Assembly: GCA_964454645.1 (NCBI GenBank) | Contig: CAYVTM010000004.1 | Coordinates: forward strand, 62,001-126,000 | Origin: CAYVTM01 sp964454645 | Lineage (GTDB): Bacteria > Bacteroidota > Bacteroidia > Sphingobacteriales > Sphingobacteriaceae | DNA: 64,000 bases | Reading direction: 5' to 3' | Shown here: positions 51,079-60,569 of the stretch, piece by piece | Position numbering within the stretch: the first letter of the stretch is position 1 | How the letters are laid out: each line of letters begins with the position of its first letter | Notes under the pieces: generated by a model | Told to the model about the DNA's origin: nothing | The model's input: only the letters and a program-made list of their open reading frames with translations | The model's database searches: none | Translations under genes and position numbers: made by a program

Positions 51079-51840
51079 ATGTCATTAGAGATAAAAACAG
51101 AAAACGGGTTTAGTTTTGTTGAGAGAGGGGAGGGAAAGGTGTTACTCCTGTTGCATGGATTATTTGGTGCGTTGAGTAATTGGGAATTTGTATTAGAGCG
51201 CTTTTCGAAGGATTATAAAGTTGTAATTCCTTTACTGCCTATATACGAATTACCCCTGTTAAATGCCACGGTTGATGCACTCGCGAAGTTTGTTCATAAA
51301 TTTGTGGAATACAAAAAATACGAATCGGTAACTTTATTGGGAAATTCACTGGGAGGTCATGTTGCATTAGTTTATACTTTAAATCATCCCGAACGGGTAC
51401 ACGCTATGATGCTTACCGGTAGTTCGGGTTTATACGAAGAGGGTATGGGTGGTACTTTCCCGAAACGTGAAGACTACAACTATATACGCGAAAAAGTTGA
51501 GTATACTTTTTACGATCCCCAAACAGCAAGTAAGGAATTAGTAGATGAAGTGTATGAGATTGTAAATAACCGTAATAAAGTTATCCGTATTTTGTCGGTG
51601 GCGAAATCCGCTATGCGACATAATTTACGTAAAGACATTCCTAAAATAAAAATACCGGTATCGCTCATTTGGGGGAGAGAAGATAATATCACCCCGGCTG
51701 AAGTTGGAGAAGAGTTTCATCAACTATTACCCAGTTCGGAACTTACTTTTATAGATAAGTGTGGTCATGCAGCGATGATGGAACGCCCCGAAATTTTTAA
51801 TGACATTCTGGAAGTTTTCCTGAAGAAACACGTCAACTAA
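51079..51840 (+). CDS. Alpha/beta-fold hydrolase
   Basis: A 253-residue cytosolic hydrolase with the oxyanion segment HGLFGALSNWE (26-36), the nucleophile elbow GNSLGGH (Ser90), Asp202 in WGREDNITP and His230 in DKCGHAAM: a complete triad. It resembles esterases and C-C hydrolases of the BioH/MhpC kind; the substrate is unknown. A weak promoter, TTTG (50974) with TATTTTTA (50996-51003), lies in the 122-bp gap upstream. It starts a long plus-strand block towards bamA. Confidence 0.88.
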   Translation: MSLEIKTENGFSFVERGEGKVLLLLHGLFGALSNWEFVLERFSKDYKVVIPLLPIYELPLLNATVDALAKFVHKFVEYKKYESVTLLGNSLGGHVALVYTLNHPERVHAMMLTGSSGLYEEGMGGTFPKREDYNYIREKVEYTFYDPQTASKELVDEVYEIVNNRNKVIRILSVAKSAMRHNLRKDIPKIKIPVSLIWGREDNITPAEVGEEFHQLLPSSELTFIDKCGHAAMMERPEIFNDILEVFLKKHVN

Positions 51841-51868
51841 ATTTATCCGGCATCGGATAATTGAATAT

Positions 51869-52531
51869 ATGCTTGCAATTGATCTGATCAGTGATCTTAT
51901 TCCTCCTTTAAAAACATCGGATAGTGCCGATAAGGCTTTGTTGTTGATGAATGATTTTAAAGTGGGGCATCTTCCTATCGTAAATAATACCGAATTTTTG
52001 GGCTTGATAACCGAAGAGGATATTTATGAGTTGAATGAAAGCGATCAACCTATTGGCAATCATACACTCTCGTTAATCAATCCATACGTTTATAACTGGC
52101 AGCATATTTATGATGTGATGCGCGTGATGGCAGAACAGAAATTAACGGTTGTGCCGGTATTGGATGAGAAACAAAATTACTTAGGACTGATTTCCATTAA
52201 TTCCTTGTTGAATTATTTTGCAGAGATAACCTCATTGGCTAGTCCCGGGGGGGTTATTGTTCTCGAAGTCGGTCAACGCGACTATTCCTTATCCGAAATC
52301 GCACGTATTGTGGAATCGAACGATATGCATATTTTAAGTTCTTATATCACTTCGAGAGCAGATTCAACAAAGGTGGAAATTACTTTAAAGCTTGATAAAT
52401 CGGAATTGTCAGCGGTTATAGCTTCTTTTATTCGTTTTAATTATACTATCAAATCAAGCTTTCATCAACGTTCCGGATCCGATGATACTATGGATAGATT
52501 TGATTCATTCATGAATTATTTGAATATTTAA
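51869..52531 (+). CDS. CBS-domain protein
   Basis: A 220-residue protein with two CBS motifs (about 8-60 and 75-122, with VGHLPIVNNTEFLGLITEEDI and KLTVVPVLDEKQNYLGLISI type sequences) and an ACT-like C-terminal half (about 130-205). CBS pairs bind adenine nucleotides. In Bacteroidota such a gene commonly precedes nadK, as here (15 bp gap). A run of seven G in the middle of the gene is notable but in frame. Confidence 0.87.
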   Translation: MLAIDLISDLIPPLKTSDSADKALLLMNDFKVGHLPIVNNTEFLGLITEEDIYELNESDQPIGNHTLSLINPYVYNWQHIYDVMRVMAEQKLTVVPVLDEKQNYLGLISINSLLNYFAEITSLASPGGVIVLEVGQRDYSLSEIARIVESNDMHILSSYITSRADSTKVEITLKLDKSELSAVIASFIRFNYTIKSSFHQRSGSDDTMDRFDSFMNYLNI

Positions 52532-52546
52532 GAAATAAAATTCCGA

Positions 52547-53425
52547 ATGAAAATTGCAATCTATGGCCGAAAGTTTAACGATTTGGCCATACCTTATGTA
52601 CAAGAATTACTAGACTGTCTGGCTGATTATGGTTTAGAACTAATTATATACGAGCCTTTTACGGCTTTTCTTCAACCCCGTGTGAAGAATAAAGCCAAAT
52701 TCAGCACTTTCCAAAAACACGATGAATTAATAGGAAAAGTTGATTACCTCCTGAGTTTAGGAGGGGATGGTACCTTACTCGATACGGTCACTTTTGTCCG
52801 CGACAGCGAAATTCCGGTAATGGGAATTAATATGGGACGTCTGGGATTCCTGGCGAATATTGCACAAGAAGAAATCAAAAATGCAGTCGATAGCTTAGTG
52901 AAAAGTCATTTTACCCTCGACAAACGTTCACTTATTCGCCTTGATTCTGATAAAATATTGTTTGATGGTGTTAATTATGGTTTAAATGAAGTAACAATCC
53001 ATAAAAAAGATACCTCCTCGATGATTATTATTCATACTTATCTGAATGGGGATTTCTTAAATTCGTATTGGGCAGATGGATTGATTCTGGCAACCCCAAC
53101 CGGTTCTACAGGTTATTCCCTGAGTTGTGGCGGCCCTATCATCTTCCCGAATTCCGAAAACTTTGTCATTACCCCAATCTCTCCGCATAATTTAAATGTG
53201 CGCCCCCTGGTTATTTCCGATAGCCAGGTAATAACCTTAGAAATTGAAGGGCGTAGCTCTTTCTTTTTAGCAACAATCGATTCTCGTACAGAAACCATCG
53301 AATCGAGTGTGCAGTTAGCTGTACGTAAAGAAAGTTTCGGACTAAATTTAATTCGCTTAAGCAATGAAAATTATTTGGGTACGTTAAGGAACAAGTTAAT
53401 GTGGGGCTTAGATACAAGAAATTAA
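52547..53425 (+). CDS. nadK: NAD kinase
   Basis: Phosphorylates NAD to NADP with ATP in the cytosol. The 292-residue protein has SLGGDGTLLDTV (about 69-80), the family GGDGT motif, GINMGRLGFLA (about 97-107), LNEVTIHK (about 147-154) and the C-terminal TPTGSTGYSLSCGGPI (about 185-200). It sits between the CBS protein and a porG-like gene. Confidence 0.95.
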   Translation: MKIAIYGRKFNDLAIPYVQELLDCLADYGLELIIYEPFTAFLQPRVKNKAKFSTFQKHDELIGKVDYLLSLGGDGTLLDTVTFVRDSEIPVMGINMGRLGFLANIAQEEIKNAVDSLVKSHFTLDKRSLIRLDSDKILFDGVNYGLNEVTIHKKDTSSMIIIHTYLNGDFLNSYWADGLILATPTGSTGYSLSCGGPIIFPNSENFVITPISPHNLNVRPLVISDSQVITLEIEGRSSFFLATIDSRTETIESSVQLAVRKESFGLNLIRLSNENYLGTLRNKLMWGLDTRN

Positions 53426-53476
53426 TCATTTTGTGTATTTTAGAGCCCGATGTTTTAATAAGGGAAAAGGAATTTC

Positions 53477-54313
53477 ATGCTGAAGCCAATACGCATTTTT
53501 TTAATACTGATTATCACAACTTTACATGCCGGATATGCCCAGGAATGGGAGATGGGAGGATGGATAGGCGCTTCGGGATATGTGGGAGATTTGAATCCCG
53601 ATAATCCTGCAAAATTTACCGACCCTGCTATAGGCCTGAATGTTCGTTACGGATATAGCCCTTATAGTGCATTAAAGTTTTCTATGGCTTATGGAACCAT
53701 AAGAGCCGATGATGCGGATTCGAAACACGGGCATCATCGTGCGCGAAACCTTAGTTTTAAAACCCCGGTTACGGAGCTTGCCTTATTGTACGAATTTTAT
53801 TTTTTCAATTACTCGCCGGGAAGCGGACGTTATAAGTTTACGCCGTACGTATTCACGGGTATTGCTGCTTTTATATTTGAACCTACTGCTGAATACCAGG
53901 GGAGTACTGTAAAACTCAGGGTATTGGGTACCGAAGGGCAAGGGACTGTTTTGGGCGCGAAAAGCACCTATAGTAATATTGCTTTGGCAATTCCCTTTGG
54001 TTTGGGAATAAAATATAACTTTGCCGATAATTTTAATATCGGTTTAGAGCTCGGCTACCGGAATACCTTTACCGATTATTTAGACGATGTGAGTAAAACC
54101 TATGTAGATAGGACAGTGCTTGCAACTACAAACGGGCAATTGGCGTCTGATTTATCAGACCGTTCGGCTGAAGTAATGAACGGTATTTACATGGGTGAAA
54201 CAAATACCATGCGCGGAGATCCGAGCCGCAGAGATTTTTATATGTTTACGGGAATCACTTTTTCTTACACCATTACCCCGATTAAGTGTCCTGATTTTAA
54301 AGAAATGAGATGA
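53477..54313 (+). CDS. porG: PorG-like outer-membrane protein (T9SS, DUF6089 family)
   Basis: A 278-residue barrel protein: signal peptide 1-20 (ending AGYAQ), then GGWIGASGYVGDLNP (about 27-41), ALKFSMAYGTIRADD (about 64-78), VTELALLYEFYFFNYSP (about 99-115) and the C-terminal FTGITFSYTI. This arrangement and its place between nadK and uppS fit the T9SS component PorG of the phylum. It is coupled to uppS by ATGA overlap. Confidence 0.83.
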   Translation: MLKPIRIFLILIITTLHAGYAQEWEMGGWIGASGYVGDLNPDNPAKFTDPAIGLNVRYGYSPYSALKFSMAYGTIRADDADSKHGHHRARNLSFKTPVTELALLYEFYFFNYSPGSGRYKFTPYVFTGIAAFIFEPTAEYQGSTVKLRVLGTEGQGTVLGAKSTYSNIALAIPFGLGIKYNFADNFNIGLELGYRNTFTDYLDDVSKTYVDRTVLATTNGQLASDLSDRSAEVMNGIYMGETNTMRGDPSRRDFYMFTGITFSYTITPIKCPDFKEMR

Positions 54314-55053
54314 GCTTCAAAGAGCAGATAGATTTATCAAAATTACCCAAACACATTGCAATTATTATGGATGGTAATGGCCGATGGGCAAAAGGACAAG
54401 GTAAATTGCGTGTTTTTGGCCACCAGAATGGAGTAAAAGCCGTGCGGGATACTGTAGAAGCTGCAGCGGAAATAGGCCTTCAACACCTTACTTTGTATGC
54501 ATTCTCAACGGAGAACTGGAACAGACCGAAGTTTGAAGTGAATGCTCTGATGGAATTGCTGGTATCAACCATACATAAAGAAACTAAAACGTTGATGGAT
54601 AATAATATTCGCCTCCATGCAATCGGTGATATTCAATCTTTGCCCGGGCGTTGTCGCAATGAACTGACGGAAGCAATCCGTAAAACAGAAAATAACAGCC
54701 GGCTTACTTTGCACCTGGCGTTGAGTTACAGTGCGCGGTGGGAAATTGTGAATGCCGTTAAAAAAATTGTTGATAAAGCAAAATCCGGAGAAATAGATGT
54801 GGACACTATCAATGATCAGTTATTCTCCGAATCTCTTACCACCGCCAATATTCCCGATCCCGAATTATTAGTCCGTACCAGCGGAGAATACCGTATCAGT
54901 AATTTCCTCTTATGGCAGATTGCCTATTCGGAATTATATTTTACTGAAAAATTATGGCCCGATTTCCGAAGAGAAGATTTATACGAAGCGATTGTAGATT
55001 ATCAATCGAGAGAACGCCGTTTCGGAAAAACAAGTGAACAAATTACCGCATAA
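54310..55053 (+). CDS. uppS: Isoprenyl transferase (undecaprenyl diphosphate synthase)
   Basis: A 247-residue cis-prenyltransferase making the C55 carrier lipid for peptidoglycan and other glycans. It has HIAIIMDGNGRWAK (catalytic Asp21), FSTENWNRP (about 77-85), the LSYSARWEI segment (about 138-146) and the C-terminal LVRTSGEYRISNFLLWQ-like motif (about 188-204) with the Arg and Ser that bind the isopentenyl substrate. Its product serves mraY and murG in the dcw cluster. Confidence 0.96.
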   Translation: MSFKEQIDLSKLPKHIAIIMDGNGRWAKGQGKLRVFGHQNGVKAVRDTVEAAAEIGLQHLTLYAFSTENWNRPKFEVNALMELLVSTIHKETKTLMDNNIRLHAIGDIQSLPGRCRNELTEAIRKTENNSRLTLHLALSYSARWEIVNAVKKIVDKAKSGEIDVDTINDQLFSESLTTANIPDPELLVRTSGEYRISNFLLWQIAYSELYFTEKLWPDFRREDLYEAIVDYQSRERRFGKTSEQITA

Positions 55054-55066
55054 GCCAGAGCCTTTC

Positions 55067-57562
55067 ATGAAAAAAATCATACTGTTTATTTTTACAAGTG
55101 TTTGTTTATTAAATTCTCTTCAAGCTCAAATCCGTATGCGGGGAGATGTGAGTTCGAACGATTTGAACTACCTCTCACCCAAAGAATATGAGATTGCCGG
55201 AATTACGGTTTCGGGTGTGAAATTCCTGGATAATAATGCCCTGATTAATCTTACGGGATTATCAGTCGGTGATAAGATCCAGGTCCCCGGAGATAAAATA
55301 TCCGGAGCAATTCAGAAATTATGGAAGCAGGGTTTGTTCGACGATATCGCTATTAATATTTCACGCATCGAAGGAAATATGATTTTTCTGGATATTGTAT
55401 TGAAAGAACGGGCTCGCTTATCACGCTTCTCATTTTCGGGAATAAAAAAATCGGAAGCAGACGAGATTCGTGAGAAAATAAAACTCGTTACAGGGAAAGT
55501 TGTAAACGAAAACCTTATTACCAATACTACCAATACCATCCTGAAATATTATCATGAAAAAGGATTTCTGAATGCAGAAGTAAATATCGTTGAATCTCCC
55601 GATTCTATTTTGGTGAATAGTGTTATGTTAAAGATCAATATTGATAAAAACAAACGTGTTAAAATCAATGATGTTATTATTCATGGAAATGAAGCGCTGC
55701 CTGCCAAAAAGATAAGACGATTGCTGAAGGAAACGAAGAAAAAAGGTTTTTACAGAATCTTTAGCTCTTCCAAATACCAGGATAAAACTTTTAAGGAGGA
55801 TCAACTGGCTATAATCGATAAGTATAATGAACTCGGATATCGTGATGCCCGGATTTTTAAAGATACAGTCTACCGTGTGAGTGATAAAACGGTGAATGTG
55901 GAACTATATGTTCATGAAGGCCCTAAGTATTATTTCGGAAATATTAATTTCATCGGAAATACAAAATACAGTTCCGAAACCCTTCATCAGATTTTAGGAA
56001 TTAAAAAAGGAGATATCTACGATAAAAAAGTATTGTCAACACGCTTGGAAATGAACCCTTCCGGACGGGATGTAGCATCTTTATATTTGGATGATGGATA
56101 TCTCTTCTTTAATATTTCACAAATCGAAAAACAAGTGTATAACGATACCATCGATTTGGATTTAGTATTGCGTGAAGGACCGCAAGCGATTATTGATAAA
56201 GTTATTATTCGTGGAAATGAAAAAACGAATGATAAAGTGATTTTGCGTGAGATACGTACGAAACCCGGACAGAAATTTTCACGTTCGGAAATTATTCGTA
56301 CTCAGAGAGAGCTTTCTCAATTAGGATATTTCGATCCGGAAAAGCTGGGTGTAAATCCGAAACCGAATCCTGCGAACGGAACGGTTGATATTGAATACAC
56401 GGTTGTGGAACGGCCTTCCGATCAGGTGGAGCTTTCGGGTGGTTTTGGAGGAGGCTTGGTAGTGGGTACTCTGGGGCTTACCCTGAATAATCTTTCCATG
56501 CGAAATTTAATGAAGGGGAAATTTGAACCGCTTCCCAGTGGAGATGGACAAAAACTTTCTTTACGGGCGCAAACCAATGGCTTGTATTATCAGTCCTATA
56601 GTTTTTCCTTTTCTGAGCCCTGGTTAGGCGGAAAGAAACCGAATTTCTTTAGTGTGAGTTTATATCGCTCAACCCAATCCAACGGATATAAAAAAGGAGA
56701 GGCGCTTCGCAGATCTATTTCAATTAATGGTATATCGGTAAGTTTGGGTAAACGATTAAAATGGCCCGATGATTATTTTTTAATGAACCATAGTGTCAGC
56801 TATCAACAGTACGACCTGAATAATTACGGAGGATATGTATTCGATAAAGGTAAGTCGTATAACATCAGTTATACCAATGTGTTCTCCCGTAACTCAGTCG
56901 ATCAGCCTATCTACCCGCGTTCGGGATCGAATATTGCATTAACCATTCAGCTAACACCTCCTATTTCATTATTAAACGGACGTGATTACAGTAAGTTGAT
57001 AAACGAAGAAAAATATAAATATATCGAATATCATAAATGGAAATTCGATGCATCATTCTTTAATCGCATCGTTGGAGATTTAGTGTTGAATACCAAGGCG
57101 CAATTCGGATTCTTAGGGTATTATAATAACGATATCGGAATTTCTCCCTTTGAACGCTTTAAATTGGGTGGGGACGGATTAACCGGCTATGATTTCTTAG
57201 CGGGTTCTGAAGTGATAGCATTGCGTGGTTATGCAAATAATTCCATTGTTCCGAATGCCAACTTCCTGAATATTGGTAGCCCTATCTATAATAAATTTAC
57301 CATCGAACTGCGTCACCCGGTAACCATGAACCAAAGTGCAACTATTTATGGATTGGTGTTTGCCGAAGGAGGAAATACGTATGCTCAATTCAGGGATTTT
57401 TCTCCTTTTGCATTTAAACGTTCGGTGGGAGTAGGAGTCAGAGTGTTTCTGCCGATTTTTGGATTATTGGGGTTGGATTATGGATATGGTTTGGACGAAA
57501 TTCCGGGAAATCCCGGGGTAAATAAAGGGCAATTTCATTTCTCTATCGGACAGCAATTTTAA
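55067..57562 (+). CDS. bamA: Outer-membrane protein assembly factor BamA
   Basis: An 831-residue outer-membrane insertase. Signal peptide 1-20 (ending LQAQ), five POTRA domains (about 45-410; examples VKFLDNNALINLTGLSVGD and VHEGPKYYFGNINFIGN), then a 16-strand barrel (about 430-831) with the lid-loop ALRGYANN (about 726-733, the family's VRGF/Y motif) and a C-terminal Phe (GQQF), the usual insertion signal. The ATG at 55067 gives the signal peptide; the frame opens at a GTG at 55034 within uppS. Two OmpH genes follow. Confidence 0.95.
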   Translation: MKKIILFIFTSVCLLNSLQAQIRMRGDVSSNDLNYLSPKEYEIAGITVSGVKFLDNNALINLTGLSVGDKIQVPGDKISGAIQKLWKQGLFDDIAINISRIEGNMIFLDIVLKERARLSRFSFSGIKKSEADEIREKIKLVTGKVVNENLITNTTNTILKYYHEKGFLNAEVNIVESPDSILVNSVMLKINIDKNKRVKINDVIIHGNEALPAKKIRRLLKETKKKGFYRIFSSSKYQDKTFKEDQLAIIDKYNELGYRDARIFKDTVYRVSDKTVNVELYVHEGPKYYFGNINFIGNTKYSSETLHQILGIKKGDIYDKKVLSTRLEMNPSGRDVASLYLDDGYLFFNISQIEKQVYNDTIDLDLVLREGPQAIIDKVIIRGNEKTNDKVILREIRTKPGQKFSRSEIIRTQRELSQLGYFDPEKLGVNPKPNPANGTVDIEYTVVERPSDQVELSGGFGGGLVVGTLGLTLNNLSMRNLMKGKFEPLPSGDGQKLSLRAQTNGLYYQSYSFSFSEPWLGGKKPNFFSVSLYRSTQSNGYKKGEALRRSISINGISVSLGKRLKWPDDYFLMNHSVSYQQYDLNNYGGYVFDKGKSYNISYTNVFSRNSVDQPIYPRSGSNIALTIQLTPPISLLNGRDYSKLINEEKYKYIEYHKWKFDASFFNRIVGDLVLNTKAQFGFLGYYNNDIGISPFERFKLGGDGLTGYDFLAGSEVIALRGYANNSIVPNANFLNIGSPIYNKFTIELRHPVTMNQSATIYGLVFAEGGNTYAQFRDFSPFAFKRSVGVGVRVFLPIFGLLGLDYGYGLDEIPGNPGVNKGQFHFSIGQQF

Positions 57563-57596
57563 CCGGAGATAAAATAAACCATTAAATTAAGAACTT

Positions 57597-58196
57597 ATGA
57601 AAAAGTTATTTTTAGCAATTCTAATCGCTTGTACGGGTTTTGCTGCATCGGCACAAACCAAGTATTGTTTTGTAGATTCAGAATATATACTGAAACATAT
57701 TCCCGAATATAAATCGGCGCAAACACAATTAGATGATTTAGCTGCACAATGGCAGAAAGACGTGGATGACAGGTATACTGAAATTGAAAAGCTGTATAAA
57801 GCTTATCAGGCTGAGCAGGTATTACTATCGGATGATATGCGTGCAAAAAGAGAACAGGAAATTATTGATAAAGAGAAAGCTGTAAAGGCTTATCAACAAC
57901 AAAAATTCGGTTTTCAGGGCGATTTGTTTAAACGTCGTGAGGAGTTGATCAAACCGATTCAGGATAAAATATTCAAAACCATACAAAAATATGCTGAACA
58001 ATACAGCTATGGAGTTATTTTCGATAAGTCGGGAGAGATAACCATGCTGTATGCGAGTCCGAGACTGGATAAAAGCAATGATATTATCGAGAAATTAGGT
58101 TTTCGCCCCGGAGATATCGTAGGAGAAGCAGGGCCGGAACAAACTCCGGAAAAAACACCACAAAAATCAACAACTACACCACCAAAGAAAAAATAA
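57597..58196 (+). CDS. OmpH/Skp-family periplasmic chaperone (first)
   Basis: A 199-residue exported protein: signal peptide 1-18 (ending ASAQ), a Skp head-and-arm organisation with a long charged helix pair (about 45-120) and a C-terminal beta strand GVIFDKSGEITMLYAS (about 138-153). Unlike the second copy it carries a Pro/Thr/Lys-rich tail (about 178-199). Skp proteins hold unfolded outer-membrane proteins for BamA, encoded 34 bp upstream. Confidence 0.9.
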   Translation: MKKLFLAILIACTGFAASAQTKYCFVDSEYILKHIPEYKSAQTQLDDLAAQWQKDVDDRYTEIEKLYKAYQAEQVLLSDDMRAKREQEIIDKEKAVKAYQQQKFGFQGDLFKRREELIKPIQDKIFKTIQKYAEQYSYGVIFDKSGEITMLYASPRLDKSNDIIEKLGFRPGDIVGEAGPEQTPEKTPQKSTTTPPKKK

Positions 58197-58230
58197 ATAC
58201 TATCTTCGGCAAAAATTAGTTAATTGAAGA

Positions 58231-58782
58231 ATGAACAAAGTTTTAAAAATCACCTTAGTTGCTGTATTCTCTATTCTTGTAAGTACAGCGGTTCTAGCAC
58301 AAACGAATAAGTTTGGGCATATTAATTCGGCAGAGTTATTGGCTCAAATGCCCGAGATTAAAGAAGCAGATAAAAAATTGCAAGAATTTGGCTTGAGTTT
58401 GGAAAACCAATTAAAAATGATGACCAATGAGTATCAAACCAAAGTACAGGCATTCCAGGCTCAGGAGGCATCTATGGCTGATCCTATTAAACAATCCAGA
58501 ATCAAAGAGATTACAGATTTGGAATCACGTATTCAGGATTTTCAACAAACTGCACAGGAATCCGTATCAAGGAAGAAAGAAGAATTATATTCTCCGATTC
58601 TAAAAAAAGCTGAAGATGCTATCGTTGTCCTGGCAAAAGAAAAAGGCTATACCTATGTGTTCGATACCAGTTCAGGAGCTTTTATCTATGCACAAGAATC
58701 TGACGATATTATGGATTTAGTAAAGAAAAAATTAGGTGTTACTACTTCAGGAACTGCTCCTGTTAATACTCCTAATAAATAA
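58231..58782 (+). CDS. OmpH/Skp-family periplasmic chaperone (second)
   Basis: A 183-residue paralogue of the previous gene: signal peptide 1-23 (ending VLAQ), FGHINSAELLAQMPE (about 28-42), a charged helix pair (about 45-135) and a C-terminal YTYVFDTSSGAFIYA strand (about 144-158). The pair after bamA is common in the phylum. It ends at a strong terminator. Confidence 0.92.
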   Translation: MNKVLKITLVAVFSILVSTAVLAQTNKFGHINSAELLAQMPEIKEADKKLQEFGLSLENQLKMMTNEYQTKVQAFQAQEASMADPIKQSRIKEITDLESRIQDFQQTAQESVSRKKEELYSPILKKAEDAIVVLAKEKGYTYVFDTSSGAFIYAQESDDIMDLVKKKLGVTTSGTAPVNTPNK

Positions 58783-58803
58783 TTTTCCGATGATATTTCT
58801 TAT

Positions 58804-58833
58804 AAGAGAGCCTTAAACAAGGCTCTCTTTTTG
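58804..58833 (+). terminator. Terminator after the ompH pair
   Basis: AGAGAGCCTT (58805-58814) and AAGGCTCTCT (58819-58828) form a perfect ten-base stem with an AAAC loop, followed by TTTTTG. It separates bamA-ompH from the nuo genes. Confidence 0.94.
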
Positions 58834-58865
58834 TTTATAGCTATTTCAGCCTGTGTAATTTTTTG

Positions 58866-58873
58866 TAGCTTTG
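58866..58873 (+). promoter_or_regulatory. -7 element of the nuoH promoter
   Basis: TAGCTTTG matches TAnnTTTG, 17 bp before the nuoH ATG. No clear TTG stands 19-20 bp upstream. Confidence 0.5.
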
Positions 58874-58889
58874 GATTTGATACGAAAAC

Positions 58890-59948
58890 ATGACGTTTTA
58901 TTCAATCTCTGCACTTTTGTTAGCCTCACTTGCACTCTATGCCTTAATGGCTATATGGGCAGAACGTAAAGTTTCGGCATATATTCAGGATCGTGTTGGA
59001 CCTAATGAAACCGGCAGGTTCGGTATCCTGCAAACAACAGCAGATATTCTGAAACTTCTTCAGAAAGAAAGTATCATCCCCGCAAATGCGGATAAAACCT
59101 TATTTATTTTAGCCCCTATACTTGTTTTTACTTCGGTATTTATGGGATTTGCGGCATTGCCCTTAGCACCCGGTTACATCAGTTCTAATGCCAATGTAGG
59201 TGTCTTTTATATTCTGGCAATCTCTTCGATTGAAGTAGTAGGATTGTTAATGGCGGGATGGAGTTCAAACAATAAATATGCATTACTGGGTTCGGTACGT
59301 TCCGTAGCTCAGATAATTTCATACGAAATACCTGCCGGTATTGCTGTCATTTCGGTCGTGATGATAGCAGGAACATTGAATATGCAGGAGATTGCTGCCT
59401 TACAGGGCTTGCAATCCGAAAAAATCACCTATTTCCTGGGATATTGGGATGTTTCTTCTGTCGGAGGTTTCTTTGCATGGAATATTTTTCAGGCCCCTCA
59501 TTTAATCATTGCTTTCCTCATTTATTTCATTGCTTCTTTAGCCGAATGTAACCGAACTCCATTCGATATTCCCGAAGCCGATTCGGAATTGGTAGCCGGA
59601 TTTCATGTAGAATATAGCGGTTTCAAGTTTGCCGCTCTTTTTCTTGCCGAATATGCAATGATGTTATTAGTATCTATGATTGCCGCAGTATTATTTCTCG
59701 GTGCCTGGAACAGTCCTTTGCCCAATATAGGAACCCTGTATCTTGCCGGCTGGACAAGCGGAACCGTATGGGGAATCTTTTGGCTACTTCTGAAATCCTT
59801 GGGATTAGTTCTCCTTCAAATATGGATACGTTGGGTTTTCCCGCGTTTACGCATGGATCAGCTTATGAATTTTTGCTGGAAGATACTTATGCCCCTGGCT
59901 TTTATCTGTATGTTTATTTCAGGGATTTGGAAATTATTTGTCATGTAA
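58890..59948 (+). CDS. nuoH: NADH-quinone oxidoreductase subunit H
   Basis: The 352-residue quinone-site membrane subunit of complex I, with about eight helices. Family motifs: WAERKVSAYIQDRVGPN (about 23-39), SIEVVGLLMAGWSSNNKYALLGS (about 111-133), ISYEIPAGI (about 141-149), CNRTPFDIPEADSELVAGFHVEYSG (about 222-246) with the conserved Glu and Asp, and IWIRWVFPRLRMDQLM (about 310-325). It opens the transcription unit after a terminator. Confidence 0.96.
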   Translation: MTFYSISALLLASLALYALMAIWAERKVSAYIQDRVGPNETGRFGILQTTADILKLLQKESIIPANADKTLFILAPILVFTSVFMGFAALPLAPGYISSNANVGVFYILAISSIEVVGLLMAGWSSNNKYALLGSVRSVAQIISYEIPAGIAVISVVMIAGTLNMQEIAALQGLQSEKITYFLGYWDVSSVGGFFAWNIFQAPHLIIAFLIYFIASLAECNRTPFDIPEADSELVAGFHVEYSGFKFAALFLAEYAMMLLVSMIAAVLFLGAWNSPLPNIGTLYLAGWTSGTVWGIFWLLLKSLGLVLLQIWIRWVFPRLRMDQLMNFCWKILMPLAFICMFISGIWKLFVM

Positions 59949-59954
59949 TTAAAG

Positions 59955-60569
59955 ATGAAAACGGTAAAACGAAACTGGTGGAAAATATCGAAAGGATTAA
60001 TGAAGGGGCTCTTCATTACTTTCCGCCATTTTGTAAATCCGAAGAGATATATTAATAAGGGTATTAAAGATCCGGGTTATTTTGAACAACGTGAAGGCAC
60101 CGCTACGGTACGTTATCCTCGGGAAAAAATTTCCGTACCCGAAGTGGGTCGCTATCAATTGCATGTAGAGATGGATGATTGTATTGTATGCGATTTATGC
60201 GCGAAAATCTGTCCGGTCGATTGCATCGATATCGTTGCCATTAAATCGGTAGAAGATATCGGTAAAACATCCGACGGTACTACCAAACGTTTGCATGCCG
60301 CGAAGTTCGGGATCGACATGGGGCAATGTATGTTCTGCGGATTATGCACGGTGGTCTGCCCGACCGAATGTATTATCATGACGGATGAATATGATCGTAG
60401 TTTTCAGGAGCCTGAAAATCTGAAATACCTTTTTGCCGATATGCCCGAACAGGAAGCAAATGAAAAGCGTGAAAAGCTTGCTAAAGCTGAAGCTGAAAAG
60501 AAAGCAGCAAAAGAAGCAGCCTTAAAAGCAGCACAAGAAAAAAAGGAGGGAGACAATGCCGGTCATTAA
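59955..60569 (+). CDS. nuoI: NADH-quinone oxidoreductase subunit I
   Basis: A 204-residue iron-sulphur subunit with two tetracysteine motifs, Cys76-79-82-86 and Cys125-128-131-135, each with a trailing CP, binding clusters N6a and N6b. The C-terminal 40 residues are an Ala/Lys/Glu-rich helix absent from short homologues. It overlaps nuoJ by 14 bp. Confidence 0.96.
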   Translation: MKTVKRNWWKISKGLMKGLFITFRHFVNPKRYINKGIKDPGYFEQREGTATVRYPREKISVPEVGRYQLHVEMDDCIVCDLCAKICPVDCIDIVAIKSVEDIGKTSDGTTKRLHAAKFGIDMGQCMFCGLCTVVCPTECIIMTDEYDRSFQEPENLKYLFADMPEQEANEKREKLAKAEAEKKAAKEAALKAAQEKKEGDNAGH

